NCBI GenBank assembly: GCA_050010595.1
Contig: JBEKKS010000004.1
Coordinates: forward strand, 115,718-179,717
DNA from: Palsa-513 sp050010595
Lineage (GTDB): Bacteria; Actinomycetota; Thermoleophilia; Solirubrobacterales; Solirubrobacteraceae
Length of the DNA: 64,000 nt
Direction: 5' to 3'
A program made the position numbers and the translations under genes. Below the pieces are notes generated by a model, which saw nothing but the letters and a program-made list of their open reading frames with translations, was not told the origin of the DNA and made no database searches. Positions within the stretch are counted from its first letter, which is position 1. The number at the start of each line of letters is the position of its first letter. Positions 35,240-44,523 of this stretch are shown piece after piece.

Positions 35240-37945
35240 ATGAAGCAACTCCACGACGTCCCCACGGGCTCGTCCGAGACACACAAGGAAGCACCGACGA
35301 AGTACGTCTACGACTTCGCGGAGGGCTCGCGCGAGATGCGCGAGCTGCTCGGCGGCAAGGGCGCAGGCCTTTGCGAGATGACGCGCCAGCTTGGCGACGA
35401 CGTGGTGCCGGCCGGATTCGTCATCACGACCGGAGCCTGCGTCGAGTACATGCGCGCAGGCAGCGAACCGCCGGAGCTCGAGGGCCAGGTCACCGCGGCA
35501 CTCGCGCGCCTGGAGGCGAAGGTCGGCCGGCGCTTTGGCGATCCTGCCGACCCGCTCTTGATCTCGGTTCGCTCCGGTGCCCGCGAGTCGATGCCGGGGA
35601 TGATGGATACGGTCCTCAACCTCGGCCTCACGGACGAGTCGGTGCAAGGCCTGGCGCGCGCAACGAAGAACGAACGCTTCGCTTGGGACTCCTACCGGCG
35701 CTTCGTCCAGATGTTCGCGAACGTAGTCCGCGGCGTCTCGACAGAGAAGATCGAAGGCGCGATCGCGCAGGCGAAGAAGGAGCGCGGCGTCCAGCTCGAC
35801 ACCGAGCTCGATGTCGACGCGCTGAAGGAACTGACCGCCGCATTCAAGGCGCTGTTCCGCGAGCAGACGGGCGAGGACTTCCCGCAGGACCCAGGCATGC
35901 AGCTGCAGCAGGCGATGCTTGCCGTGTTCGACTCCTGGATGGGCGCGCGTGCGGTCGCCTATCGGCGGATAAACCAGATCCCAGCCGACTGGGGCACCGC
36001 GGTCAACGTGCAGCAGATGGTCTTTGGCAACCGCGGCGACCACTCGTGCTCGGGCGTTGCGTTCAGTCGCGACGAGGTCACAGGCGCCCCTGAACCGTCA
36101 GGCGACTTCCTGATCAACGCCCAGGGCGAGGACGTCGTCTCCGGTGTGCGCAACACGCAGGAGCTGAGCGAGCTGCGCACGGCAATGCCGGAGGCCTACG
36201 AGAAGCTGACCGAGATCATGCGCAAGCTCGAGGGTGTCTACGGCGACATGCAGGACACGGAGTTCACCGTCGAGGAGGGGCGCCTGTACATGCTGCAGAC
36301 GCGCAACGCGAAGCGCCCCGCTCAGGCAGCCGTCCGCTTCGCCGTCGACGCGGTAAGCGAAGGCTTGCTCGATAAGGCGGGCGCGATCAAGACGATCGAC
36401 GCCGGCTCGCTCGACGCTCTGCTGCACCCGACATTCGACCCGCACTCGAAGTTCAACGTGCTGGCCCGCGGCGTCGCGGCGTCACCGGGGGCGGCAAAGG
36501 GAACGATCGTTCTCAGCGCGCCGGACGCGATAGCGGCTGCGGAAGCCGGCGAGGCAGTGATCCTCGTGCGTCCGTTCACCGAGGCCGAGGACGTTGCCGG
36601 CTTCTTCGCGGCGCGCGGCATCCTGACGAGCGAAGGCGGGAAGGCCTCGCACGCGGCGCTGGTCGCGCGCGGCATGGGCCGCCCGTGCGTGTGCGGCGCG
36701 AGCGCACTGCACATCGACCTCGACGAGGGCACGATCACGGTCAACGGGACGGTGCTGCACGCCGGCGACAAGATCGCTATCAACGGCTCGACGGGTGAGA
36801 TCACGACCGACGACGTCGTGCTCATCAACCCGGAGATCGATGCCAACTTCGACACCGTGCTCGGCTGGTGCGACGAGCTGCGCACGCTCAGCGTCCGCGC
36901 AAACGCGGACGTGCCGGAAGACGCCCGCCGCGCGCGGGGCTTCGGGGCGGAGGGCATCGGCCTTTGCCGCACCGAGCACATGTTCATGGCAGAGGACCGC
37001 CAACCGAAGATGCGGGCGATGATCATGGCCGACACCGAAGCGGAGCGCCTGTCCTGGCTGGAGAAGCTGCTGCCGCTCCAGCAGAGCGACTTCGAGGGGC
37101 TGTTCGAGACGATGGAGGGCCAGCCGGTCACGATCCGCCTGCTCGATCCGCCGCTACACGAGTTCCTCCCAAGCGAAGCCGAGCTCGTCGAGGAGCTGCG
37201 CGAGGCGGCTAACTCCCACCCGGAGCGGATGGACGGTCTGCACCACGAGCTGGCGCGGGTACGCGAGCTGTCGGAAACAAATCCGATGCTCGGAACGCGC
37301 GGCTGCCGGCTCGGCATCCTCTACCCCGAGATCTACGAGATGCAGGTCCGCGCGATCATGCGCTCCGCACGCGCCGTTCGCGAGCGGACTGGCAGCGCGC
37401 CGCACTGCGAGGTGATGATCCCGCTCGTCAACTTCGACCGCGAGCTGACGCTGATGCGCGAGCTCGTAATCAGGGTCGCCGACGCGGAAGGCATGACCCT
37501 CGGCACGGATTACACGATCGGCACGATGATCGAGCTGCCGCGTGCGTGCGCGGTCGCCGACGTGCTGGCGAAGAACGTCGAGTTCTTCTCGTTCGGGACG
37601 AACGATCTGACCCAGACGACGCTCGGCTTCTCGCGCGACGACGTCGAGGGCGCGATCGTGCCGCAGTACATCAGCGAGCGGATCATCACCGTCTCACCGT
37701 TCGAGACGATCGACCGCGATGGCGTGGGGATGCTGGTCAAGATGGCCGTGACGAAGGGCCGGGAAGCGAACCCGGAGATCGAGCTGGGTGTCTGCGGCGA
37801 GCACGGCGGCGATCCCAAGTCGATCGCCTTCTTCGCCGAGGCGGGACTCGACTACGTGTCCTGCTCACCGTTCCGCGTGCCGGTCGCCCGCGTAGCAGCG
37901 GCCCAGGCAGCAATCGCGAAGTCGGACGCAGCAAAGAACAAGTAG
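35240..37945 (+). CDS. ppdK: Pyruvate phosphate dikinase
   Basis: 901 aa. Interconverts pyruvate, ATP and phosphate with phosphoenolpyruvate, AMP and pyrophosphate. N-terminal ATP-grasp domain (LLGGKGAGLCEMTRQL; RSGARESMPGMMDTVLNLGL), the swivelling domain with catalytic His in GGKASHAALVARGMG, and the C-terminal PEP/pyruvate barrel with the catalytic Cys in GVCGEHGGDPKSI. The length is normal. The open frame extends 96 bases upstream, but ATG 35240 has AAGGAG at the right distance. Lying after the PFOR operon, it can save pyruvate carbon as PEP or, in reverse, use pyrophosphate to make ATP when oxygen is short. Confidence 0.95.
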   Translation: MKQLHDVPTGSSETHKEAPTKYVYDFAEGSREMRELLGGKGAGLCEMTRQLGDDVVPAGFVITTGACVEYMRAGSEPPELEGQVTAALARLEAKVGRRFGDPADPLLISVRSGARESMPGMMDTVLNLGLTDESVQGLARATKNERFAWDSYRRFVQMFANVVRGVSTEKIEGAIAQAKKERGVQLDTELDVDALKELTAAFKALFREQTGEDFPQDPGMQLQQAMLAVFDSWMGARAVAYRRINQIPADWGTAVNVQQMVFGNRGDHSCSGVAFSRDEVTGAPEPSGDFLINAQGEDVVSGVRNTQELSELRTAMPEAYEKLTEIMRKLEGVYGDMQDTEFTVEEGRLYMLQTRNAKRPAQAAVRFAVDAVSEGLLDKAGAIKTIDAGSLDALLHPTFDPHSKFNVLARGVAASPGAAKGTIVLSAPDAIAAAEAGEAVILVRPFTEAEDVAGFFAARGILTSEGGKASHAALVARGMGRPCVCGASALHIDLDEGTITVNGTVLHAGDKIAINGSTGEITTDDVVLINPEIDANFDTVLGWCDELRTLSVRANADVPEDARRARGFGAEGIGLCRTEHMFMAEDRQPKMRAMIMADTEAERLSWLEKLLPLQQSDFEGLFETMEGQPVTIRLLDPPLHEFLPSEAELVEELREAANSHPERMDGLHHELARVRELSETNPMLGTRGCRLGILYPEIYEMQVRAIMRSARAVRERTGSAPHCEVMIPLVNFDRELTLMRELVIRVADAEGMTLGTDYTIGTMIELPRACAVADVLAKNVEFFSFGTNDLTQTTLGFSRDDVEGAIVPQYISERIITVSPFETIDRDGVGMLVKMAVTKGREANPEIELGVCGEHGGDPKSIAFFAEAGLDYVSCSPFRVPVARVAAAQAAIAKSDAAKNK

Positions 37946-37980
37946 GGAGCGCTGCGACGCGCTCGAGCGCTTGCCGGGGC

Positions 37981-39306
37981 TCAGCTCGGTGAGCGCTCGA
38001 GCGGCTCGACCGCGCGCGTCGCGTCGATGTGCACGAGCGCGTCGAACTGGTCGGCGAGCGAGGCGTTGAAGTAGTGGCTCGCGCGCTCACGGTCGGGCCT
38101 GTAGATGACGCCGATCGCTCGCTCCAGACGCTGCTCGCGCAGCGCATCGCCCGCCTCGCCGGCCCCCAGCGGGCACAGCAGGAAAGCCGGCAGGTGAGTC
38201 TCGTGGAGGAGCGCCTCGTGGCTTGCCGGTAGCGCGGCGCGGACATGCTTGCGCTCCGGCGCTCCATCCCAGCCCGAGGCGGCGGTGACGCTACCGATGT
38301 AGGTCGTGAAGCCCACGCTGACGACCTCGTCGCCGTGGCGTTCGCGCAGCAGCTCCCCGAGGTTGCGCTCGCCGCGATCGACCATGTCTGTACGACGACC
38401 GTCGCCGACGTGCGAGTTGTGAGCCCAGACGATCACGCGCGTGCCCTCGGCGCGAGCGTCGAGGTCCTCGAGCAGGCGGTCGAGCGTGTCGGCCAGGTGC
38501 AACTCGCGCAGGTTCCAGGAGCCCGCGCGCTCACCGAAGATCGTGCGGTAATAGGCGCCGGCCTCGAGCTCGGAGGCGGCGTCGCGCTGCGCAAAGAAGT
38601 GCTCGTCCGCTGGATCCATACCGTCCGCGTAGAGGCGCTCGGCGACCTCGCGACGCAGGCGTGCAAGCTCGGCGACGACGTCGTCACGACCACTCTCGCC
38701 CATGTCGCGCAGTACCTCGCGACCATAGCCGGCGCTGTCCTCGGCGAACGACTGCAGGCACTCGTAGCGGGCCCTTGCAGTCTCTGCCCCGGCGACGTCG
38801 TGAGCGCGCATGAAGGCAATCACCGCGCCCGTCGCGCTCGATAGACCGTAGAGGTCGAGGCCGTAGAAACCGACCTTGCGGGCGCTCGAGTGGGCGCCGA
38901 GGTTGTGGCTGTGAAGCCACGAAACGAACTCCGCCATGTCGACGTTGCGCCACATCCACGATGGGAAGCGCTCGAACCCCCGCAGCGACTGCTCCGCGTC
39001 CCGGTCGCCACCGACACCGTGCGCGTAGCGGTTGACGCGATAGGCGTCTGCCCACGATGCGGCGATCGTCACAGCCGAGAAGTTGAGCTCTGTGATCAGG
39101 CGCTTGGTGATGCGCGCGCGCTCGCGGTAGAACTCATGCGAGCCATGGCTCGCCTCGCCGAGCAGCACGATACGTGCGTCCGCAACGCGCTCTAGCAGTG
39201 CGTCGTAGTCGCGCCGGTCGCCACTCAGTGGATGAGCGGCGAGGCGCAACGCCGCGAGCGCTGCACGGCGCTGCTCCCCGGCGGGCACTGTTGCCGCGGC
39301 GGCCAC
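37981..39306 (-). CDS. Erythromycin esterase-like protein with altered active site
   Basis: 441 aa of the erythromycin esterase/succinoglycan (EreA-like) family. LLGEASHGSHEFY carries the Glu (E51) and His (H54) equal to E43 and H46 of EreC, and WAHNSHVGDGR carries the later His. The Glu that follows 31 residues after E43 (E74 in EreC) is Ala82 here (AVTIAASWADAYRVN), so macrolide hydrolysis is doubtful. In M. tuberculosis the DosR-regulated Rv2030c fuses this domain to a phosphoribosyltransferase; here the two are adjacent genes, one base apart (GTG 39306). Cellular role unknown; antibiotic resistance should not be assumed. Confidence 0.8.
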   Translation of the reverse strand: MAAAATVPAGEQRRAALAALRLAAHPLSGDRRDYDALLERVADARIVLLGEASHGSHEFYRERARITKRLITELNFSAVTIAASWADAYRVNRYAHGVGGDRDAEQSLRGFERFPSWMWRNVDMAEFVSWLHSHNLGAHSSARKVGFYGLDLYGLSSATGAVIAFMRAHDVAGAETARARYECLQSFAEDSAGYGREVLRDMGESGRDDVVAELARLRREVAERLYADGMDPADEHFFAQRDAASELEAGAYYRTIFGERAGSWNLRELHLADTLDRLLEDLDARAEGTRVIVWAHNSHVGDGRRTDMVDRGERNLGELLRERHGDEVVSVGFTTYIGSVTAASGWDGAPERKHVRAALPASHEALLHETHLPAFLLCPLGAGEAGDALREQRLERAIGVIYRPDRERASHYFNASLADQFDALVHIDATRAVEPLERSPS

Positions 39307-39307
39307 C

Positions 39308-40633
39308 TCACGACCCCGCAGCGACGAGCGCTCGCGAGTCGGTCGAGAGGGACGCCGCGAACCAATCGCACGCGAGAGCTCCGACGATCTCGAGCTTGCC
39401 CGGCTCGCCGAACAGGTGGCTTGCGTTGTCGACGACGACGAGCCGGTGGGGCGCGTTCAGCAGTCCGGCGGCCTCGCGATTGAGCCGCAGCACCTCGTGG
39501 TCGAGACCGCCCACGATGAGGAGGGTCGGCGACCTGACCGCCATCAGACAATCCGCAGCGAGATCGGGCCTACCGCCGCGCACGACGACCGAGCGCACTG
39601 CATCGCCGACCCGCACGGCGGCTCGCAGCGCCGCCGCAGCACCCGTGGAGGCGCCGAAGTAGCCGATCGGCAGGCCCTGCGTGGCCGACGCCTCGAGCGC
39701 CCAGAGAGTGACGGACTCGAGGCGCTGGGCGAGCAGGACCGTGTTGAAGACGCAGTCGCGGCGGCGGGCTTCGGCGTCGTTGACGAGGTCGACCAGCAGC
39801 GTCGCGAAGCCCGCTTCGCCGAGCGCGGCGGCAACGACGCGATTGGCCGGGCTGCGCCGGCTCGAGCCGGCCGCGTGCGCAAAGATCACGAGCCCCGTCG
39901 GCTCGAGCGGCATCGCCAGCTCGCAGGCGAGCGCCGCTTCCGCGGTCTCGATCACGACCTCGCGCCGCAGCGGCGGATCGGCGCGCTCGGCCGCCTGCAC
40001 CTTGTCCCGCGCAAGACCGATCAGCCGGACGACCTCCCCGTCGCTGACCGGGGAGAAATCCTCGTACCAGGCGCCGACCGCGATCAATTCGCGGGGCACC
40101 GTGTGACAGACGAGCTCATCCGCCTCGTCGGCGAGCAGCCCGACGGACCTGCGTGCGCCGACCGGAACGGCGACGATCACCTTCGCTGCGCCCAGCGCAC
40201 GCACCGCGCGCACAGCAGCGATCCCGGTGAGCCCGGTGGCGAGACCGTCATCGACGATGATCACGCAGCGGCCGTCGAGATCGATCAGCGGACGGTCACA
40301 GCGATAGCGGGAAACGCAGCGGCGCAGCTCGCTCGTCTCCCGCGCAACGGTGGCGGCGAGCACGCCTGAGCTCATGCCTGCGCGGCGCGCCGAGAGGTCG
40401 TCGAGGATCGTCGTCCCGTCTTCGGCGATCGCCCCGACGGCGAACTCCGGATTGCCCGGAGCGCCGAGCTTGCGCACCGCGAGAACGTCCAGCGGGGCGC
40501 GCAGCGTACCCGCAACCTCGACCGCAACGGGGACGCCGCCGCGCGGCAGCGCAAGGACGACGGGACGCTCGCGGGCAAAACGCTCGAGGAGCTGGGCAAG
40601 GAGCCGGCCGGCCTGCCTGCGGTCGAGAAACAT
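39308..40633 (-). CDS. Phosphoribosyltransferase-dienelactone hydrolase-like fusion (Rv0571c-type)
   Basis: 441 aa, almost the size of M. tuberculosis Rv0571c (443), a DosR-regulon protein of the same architecture. The N-terminal half (about 1-215) is a type I phosphoribosyltransferase with PRPP loop CVIIVDDGLATGLTG. The C-terminal half is an alpha/beta hydrolase with nucleophile GASTGA, an Asp in VGGLDHEV and a His in NASHLF. The reactions are unknown. The open frame runs another 636 bases upstream, but that region is antisense-free coding for the radical SAM gene in another frame; ATG 40633 (MFLDRRQAGRLLAQLL) is the family start. AACTACGG lies about 91 bases upstream. The esterase-like gene follows in the same operon. 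Confidence 0.85.
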   Translation of the reverse strand: MFLDRRQAGRLLAQLLERFARERPVVLALPRGGVPVAVEVAGTLRAPLDVLAVRKLGAPGNPEFAVGAIAEDGTTILDDLSARRAGMSSGVLAATVARETSELRRCVSRYRCDRPLIDLDGRCVIIVDDGLATGLTGIAAVRAVRALGAAKVIVAVPVGARRSVGLLADEADELVCHTVPRELIAVGAWYEDFSPVSDGEVVRLIGLARDKVQAAERADPPLRREVVIETAEAALACELAMPLEPTGLVIFAHAAGSSRRSPANRVVAAALGEAGFATLLVDLVNDAEARRRDCVFNTVLLAQRLESVTLWALEASATQGLPIGYFGASTGAAAALRAAVRVGDAVRSVVVRGGRPDLAADCLMAVRSPTLLIVGGLDHEVLRLNREAAGLLNAPHRLVVVDNASHLFGEPGKLEIVGALACDWFAASLSTDSRALVAAGS

Positions 40634-40720
40634 GCTTGAATCGTCACAGCCGCTCGGGCGTGCGCCATCCGCGTCGCATCGCGCCACGCTGCGGCTTTCC
40701 ACGCAGGGCTCCTCCGGGAG

Positions 40721-40728
40721 AACTACGG
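40721..40728 (+). promoter_or_regulatory. AACTACGG element before the phosphoribosyltransferase-esterase operon
   Basis: AACTACGG in GGGAGAACTACGGTTGC. It overlaps the stop codon of the radical SAM gene and lies about 91 bases before ATG 40633. One of the four exact octamers. Confidence 0.45.
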
Positions 40729-41904
40729 TTGCATCTTGCTCGGCGTGGCCGCGCCGTGACGGCTCGGGTGCGGGGCTGAGGATCTGGACTGCGGTTGGTA
40801 TGCGCAGCACGGGTCTTCTGCCAGCGGGTCGCCGTGAGCCGAGTATGCGCGGGCACGCGAGCCGCCGCAAAGCTCGCGCCAAGGGCAACGGCCGCAGCGC
40901 CCGTGGAACTCGGCGGCGCGGATCGCGCGAAGCAGTGGATGTTTGCGATACACGTCCACGAGACTGTCCTGGCGCACATTTCCGAGCTCGAGCGGCAGGA
41001 AGCCCGACGGAGTGATCGTCCCGTCGTGGCCGACGAAGATCACGCCGCGACCGTCGCGGGTGCCCTTTGTCTGGGCGCGTGCTTGACCGCGCGGCGAGCC
41101 GAGCTCGGCGTTGAGCGCTGCGTTCAACTGGCGGTAGAGCCCGCCCCGGGGGGCCGCACCACCGGCCGCCCGGAGGGCGACGACGCGGCGGAAGAACGGC
41201 GCCTCGACGGTCCGCACGATCACGCCGTGGCAGGACGCATCGAAGAGGAAGTGGCAGACGTGCTCGCACTCCTTCGCGCTGAGCTCCGCGAGCCCGGCGC
41301 CGCGGCCCGTTTGAACAAGGAAGAAGAGCTCCCAGATCGATGCGCCTGCCTGCTTCGCGAGCCGGAGGATCGCGGGGAGCTCGAGAACGGTCGCCTCGCT
41401 GACCAGCGAGTTGACCTGCACGGTGATCCGCTCCTCGCGCAGCATCCTGATCGCCGAGAGGGTCTGCTCGAAATGACCGGACACGCCGCGGATTGCGTCG
41501 TGGACATCGGACGAGGCGCCGTCGAGACTGATCGATGCAACCTTGACGCCACGCTCACGCAGCTCGGCGACGCGCTCGCGCGTCAGCAACGGCGTCACGC
41601 TGGGCGCGAGCGCCAGCGGGATGCGCAGGCCCGCCGCGCGCCGTGCGAGACGGTCCAGATCAGCCCGCATCAGCACATCACCGCCGGTGGCGATGAGAAC
41701 CGGACGCGGCATCCCGAACGCGGCCAACTGGTCGAGCAGATGCTCCCCCTCCGCCCGCGACAGCTCACCCGTGAGCGGCGCCGGCATGGCGCAGGCACGG
41801 CAATGCCGGCAGGCCAGCCCGCAAGCCCGCGTCGTCTCCCAGAACACGAGGATCGGCCGTTGATCGAAATCCACCCGCCAAGCGTGGGCGCACGGCGCCG
41901 TCAC
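40723..41904 (-). CDS. Radical SAM/SPASM domain protein
   Basis: 393 aa. The radical SAM triad is in CGLACRHC near residue 28, within ILVFWETTRACGLACRHCRA (in parts), and ATGGDVLMR follows as the GGE-like motif. The C-terminal SPASM region has cysteines in CGRCPWRELCGG and DPCCAYQ for auxiliary clusters. The opening resembles the AhbC/NirJ/MftC-like group acting on haem precursors or ribosomal peptides. I see no small precursor peptide or modifying partner beside it, so the substrate is unknown. Its stop codon lies inside the AACTACGG element of the next operon, 89 bases before that operon's start. Confidence 0.8.
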   Translation of the reverse strand: MTAPCAHAWRVDFDQRPILVFWETTRACGLACRHCRACAMPAPLTGELSRAEGEHLLDQLAAFGMPRPVLIATGGDVLMRADLDRLARRAAGLRIPLALAPSVTPLLTRERVAELRERGVKVASISLDGASSDVHDAIRGVSGHFEQTLSAIRMLREERITVQVNSLVSEATVLELPAILRLAKQAGASIWELFFLVQTGRGAGLAELSAKECEHVCHFLFDASCHGVIVRTVEAPFFRRVVALRAAGGAAPRGGLYRQLNAALNAELGSPRGQARAQTKGTRDGRGVIFVGHDGTITPSGFLPLELGNVRQDSLVDVYRKHPLLRAIRAAEFHGRCGRCPWRELCGGSRARAYSAHGDPLAEDPCCAYQPQSRSSAPHPSRHGAATPSKMQP

Positions 41905-41950
41905 GCAATCCGGGGAAAGCCGTACTCGACGGGCGGTCGATCCGCGATCC

Positions 41951-42793
41951 TCAGATCAGCGCACCGTTCGGGACGTAGAGCTCCCAAGACCCGACCGCGC
42001 CGCGCGTGTAGATCGCGCCGCGCCGCTCGAGCGGCAGACCGCCGGCAAGGAGTACCTCCCGAGCCCAGAGCTGGTGCTCGCCGATAAAGCTCACGAGGAA
42101 CTCGCCGCTGCCTGCTCGGCTGAGCACGTGGGTCATCAGGTCGCGCGCCGCAGGCTCGGTCGTTGCCGCAAGCGTGACGAGCCGCTCGCTGGTCGCGATC
42201 GCGTAGCCGGTCCCGCGCCGGTCGTCGACGAGCCAGAGCTCACGCTCGCGATCGCCCAGCCAGAACTCGAGATCTGGGCGGCGGCGATGCCCGCGCGCAG
42301 CCTGGTCGATCCGGTCGCAGAAGTCGAGCGCCTCCGGACCGGCACGCGTCACGCCGCGGCTCGGTGCCAGCGCACCGCGATCGACGCGCCCCTTCGCCTC
42401 CAGCGCGGATCGCGGCTCGTGCCCGGTTCGGTCGTACAGATGCCGGGCGCGTGGGTCGTCGGAGGAGATGATCACGCGCGCGTCGCCGGCCCGCGCGTAG
42501 CCGAGCGCACGCTCGATCAGGGCCGCCCCGACACCGTCGCTCTGGGCGGACTTTGCGACCGCCAGCAGCGACAGCGCCCAGAGCGACCCGCGGCGCATCG
42601 CGAGCGAGACTCCGATGATCTTTCCCCGCGGGCCGGCGGCGATGAATGCGCCAGCGGGGTCCGTGCGCAGCAGATGCCGGAAGCGCCGCTCGAGGAACCC
42701 CGTGACACGCGCAGCCGCGATGTCGAAAGCCTCGCAGTGAACGGCGATCGCGGCGTCAAGGTCCGCGTCTTCGATGCCTCTGATCGTGAGCAC
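41951..42793 (-). CDS. GNAT family acetyltransferase, tandem-domain
   Basis: 280 aa. The N-terminal half is a GNAT fold with the acetyl-CoA loop SAQSDGVGAALIERAL. The second half looks like a degenerate GNAT domain ending WELYVPNGALI, a layout I know from actinobacterial N-acetyltransferases of unknown substrate. The open frame continues upstream through tRNA-Asp, which cannot be coding; I place the start at GTG 42793, where TAGCCT lies 8 bases upstream. It follows tRNA-Asp on the same strand. Confidence 0.75.
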   Translation of the reverse strand: MLTIRGIEDADLDAAIAVHCEAFDIAAARVTGFLERRFRHLLRTDPAGAFIAAGPRGKIIGVSLAMRRGSLWALSLLAVAKSAQSDGVGAALIERALGYARAGDARVIISSDDPRARHLYDRTGHEPRSALEAKGRVDRGALAPSRGVTRAGPEALDFCDRIDQAARGHRRRPDLEFWLGDRERELWLVDDRRGTGYAIATSERLVTLAATTEPAARDLMTHVLSRAGSGEFLVSFIGEHQLWAREVLLAGGLPLERRGAIYTRGAVGSWELYVPNGALI

Positions 42794-42801
42794 TGCGTCG
42801 C

Positions 42802-42807
42802 AGGCTA
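42802..42807 (-). promoter_or_regulatory. -10 box TAGCCT, probable leaderless start of the acetyltransferase
   Basis: TAGCCT lies between tRNA-Asp and the acetyltransferase and ends 8 bases before GTG 42793. Confidence 0.45.
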
Positions 42808-42833
42808 GACCTGCGACGCCTGCCCGTGTCCTA

Positions 42834-42907
<74 letters not shown>

Positions 42908-43021
42908 GGGGGGAGCAGTGAGTATGGCAAGCGCGCGGCCGGCGTGATGGCCGACGCATCGCGCGCACCGGGAGGCGCACCTAGCGGCGAAGCCGCGGCG
43001 GTCAACCGGGCGGGCGTTCCA

Positions 43022-43027
43022 TAGACT
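43022..43027 (+). promoter_or_regulatory. Possible -10 box TAGACT for the glycosyltransferase
   Basis: TAGACT lies 18 bases before GTG 43046, with GGCGAGG between as a possible ribosome site. The nearer ATG 43041 opens a four-codon frame only. Confidence 0.3.
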
Positions 43028-43045
43028 GGCGGCGAGGTCGATGCG

Positions 43046-44407
43046 GTGGGCGTGAACAGCGAAGCGACTCCGAGCCCCCTCGCCAATCTGCGACGCGCCC
43101 TTCGCGAGCTCGACCGCCAGGACAAGCTCGCGCTTACCCTGATCGCCGTCTGCGTGCTCGCCGGCGCCGTCCTGCGCGCGCACGCGATCGGTGGCAACGA
43201 TCGCCTGTCAAGCGACGAGCTCGGCTACATCGGCAACGCAGACAAGCTGCTCGACCTGTCCGGCTACGGCAGCTTTCACTGGGCGCCGGGGACGCCGATC
43301 CTGTTCGCCGCGGTCGCCTGGCTCACGGGGCACGGCGAGATCTCCGCGGTTACCCACTCGCACGGGATCGCTCAGTACACGCAGTGGCTGGTCGAGGTCG
43401 CCACGCTCGTGCTGGTGGCGGTCGTGGCGTGGCGGCTATCAGGACGCTGGACCGCGCTGCTGGCGACCGCTGCGCTCGCGACCTACGGCCCGCTGATCGA
43501 GGTGACACGCACGTATCTGAGTGAACCGCTCGGCGGCCTGATGCTGGTCGCAATGGTTGCTGGCGCCGCGTGCGCGCGCACCCGCGATTGGCGCTGGCTC
43601 GTGGCCGCCGGGTTCCTCGCCGGTCTCGCTTGCCTGGCGCGCGAGGACTTCCTTCCCGGCCTGATCGTCGTGATCGTTGCGCTCGCGATCGCGCCGCGTG
43701 GCAGGCGTGCGCGCGCCGCCAGGCGCGCCGCAACGTACACGGCCGGCGCACTGATCGCACTCGTTCCATGGACAGCATTCGCCTCGGCGGAGCAGCACGG
43801 GCTCGTGGCGATCACGACCGGCGGAAACGACTCGCTCTTCATCGGCACCTACCTTCCTGGCGACGGTTCGCAGTTCCAAACCGTCGCGGCGTTCAAGGGC
43901 GCCGTCTGCCGCCGCTTCCCAAAGGAGTGCGACAGCCCGCCGGGCGACGCGGCCCCGATGTTCCAGCTGATCGCCGCCGAGCACCCCGGCGACTCGCGTA
44001 GCCAGGCGATCACTGCAGCGGTGTTCTCGAACCTACGCAAATACGCGCTCGGCAGGCCGTTCGCGTTCGCCGGATTGCTCGCGCGAAAGCTCTGGGGTAT
44101 GTGGGCAACGCCGTGGAGTGGCGGCAACGGCACGGCACTCGCCCCGACCGGCGTCGATGAAGCGTTCGATCTGACCGCCGTTGCCCTGGCCTGGCTTGGC
44201 CTGGTCGCGGCCGTGTGGCTCTACCGCCGCCGCTGGTCGATCATCGTCGCAACCGCCGTCCTGCTGATCGTGGTGTTCTTCAACGATTGGTTCGGGCCGC
44301 AACCACGAGACACGCTGCGAATGACGCCGCTGCTCTTCGTGGTCGGGGCGGCAGGACTCGCCGGCCTGGCACAACGCCTGCGGCTCAGGCACTCCGCAGC
44401 TCCGTAA
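43046..44407 (+). CDS. GT-C fold glycosyltransferase (ArnT/PMT, family 39-like) membrane protein
   Basis: 453 aa with about ten membrane helices. After the first helix comes RLSSDELGY, the acidic Asp-Glu loop pair typical of GT-C transferases that use polyprenyl-phosphate sugars outside the membrane. HWAPGTPILFAAVAWL and TYLSEPLGGLMLV fit the family. It would add a sugar to a cell-wall polymer, lipid or protein. The start is GTG 43046; GTG 43052 is also possible. It stands alone between tRNA-Asp and a hybrid kinase, so the acceptor cannot be guessed. Confidence 0.75.
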   Translation: MGVNSEATPSPLANLRRALRELDRQDKLALTLIAVCVLAGAVLRAHAIGGNDRLSSDELGYIGNADKLLDLSGYGSFHWAPGTPILFAAVAWLTGHGEISAVTHSHGIAQYTQWLVEVATLVLVAVVAWRLSGRWTALLATAALATYGPLIEVTRTYLSEPLGGLMLVAMVAGAACARTRDWRWLVAAGFLAGLACLAREDFLPGLIVVIVALAIAPRGRRARAARRAATYTAGALIALVPWTAFASAEQHGLVAITTGGNDSLFIGTYLPGDGSQFQTVAAFKGAVCRRFPKECDSPPGDAAPMFQLIAAEHPGDSRSQAITAAVFSNLRKYALGRPFAFAGLLARKLWGMWATPWSGGNGTALAPTGVDEAFDLTAVALAWLGLVAAVWLYRRRWSIIVATAVLLIVVFFNDWFGPQPRDTLRMTPLLFVVGAAGLAGLAQRLRLRHSAAP

Positions 44408-44523
44408 CGGCGCCGGCCAGGGCTCTCACAACGGCTCAAGAGGGTGGCTGGCAGCGTCGATAACGGGGCTAAGCCTCTCTGCGCGCGGCTAGCCACGCGC
44501 GAGAGACAGGCACCGAAAGGACG

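Noticed and set aside
40634..41269. 212-codon upstream extension of the phosphoribosyltransferase
   Set aside because: It overlaps the radical SAM gene in another frame and reads as Arg/Pro-rich shadow; the family start is at 40633.
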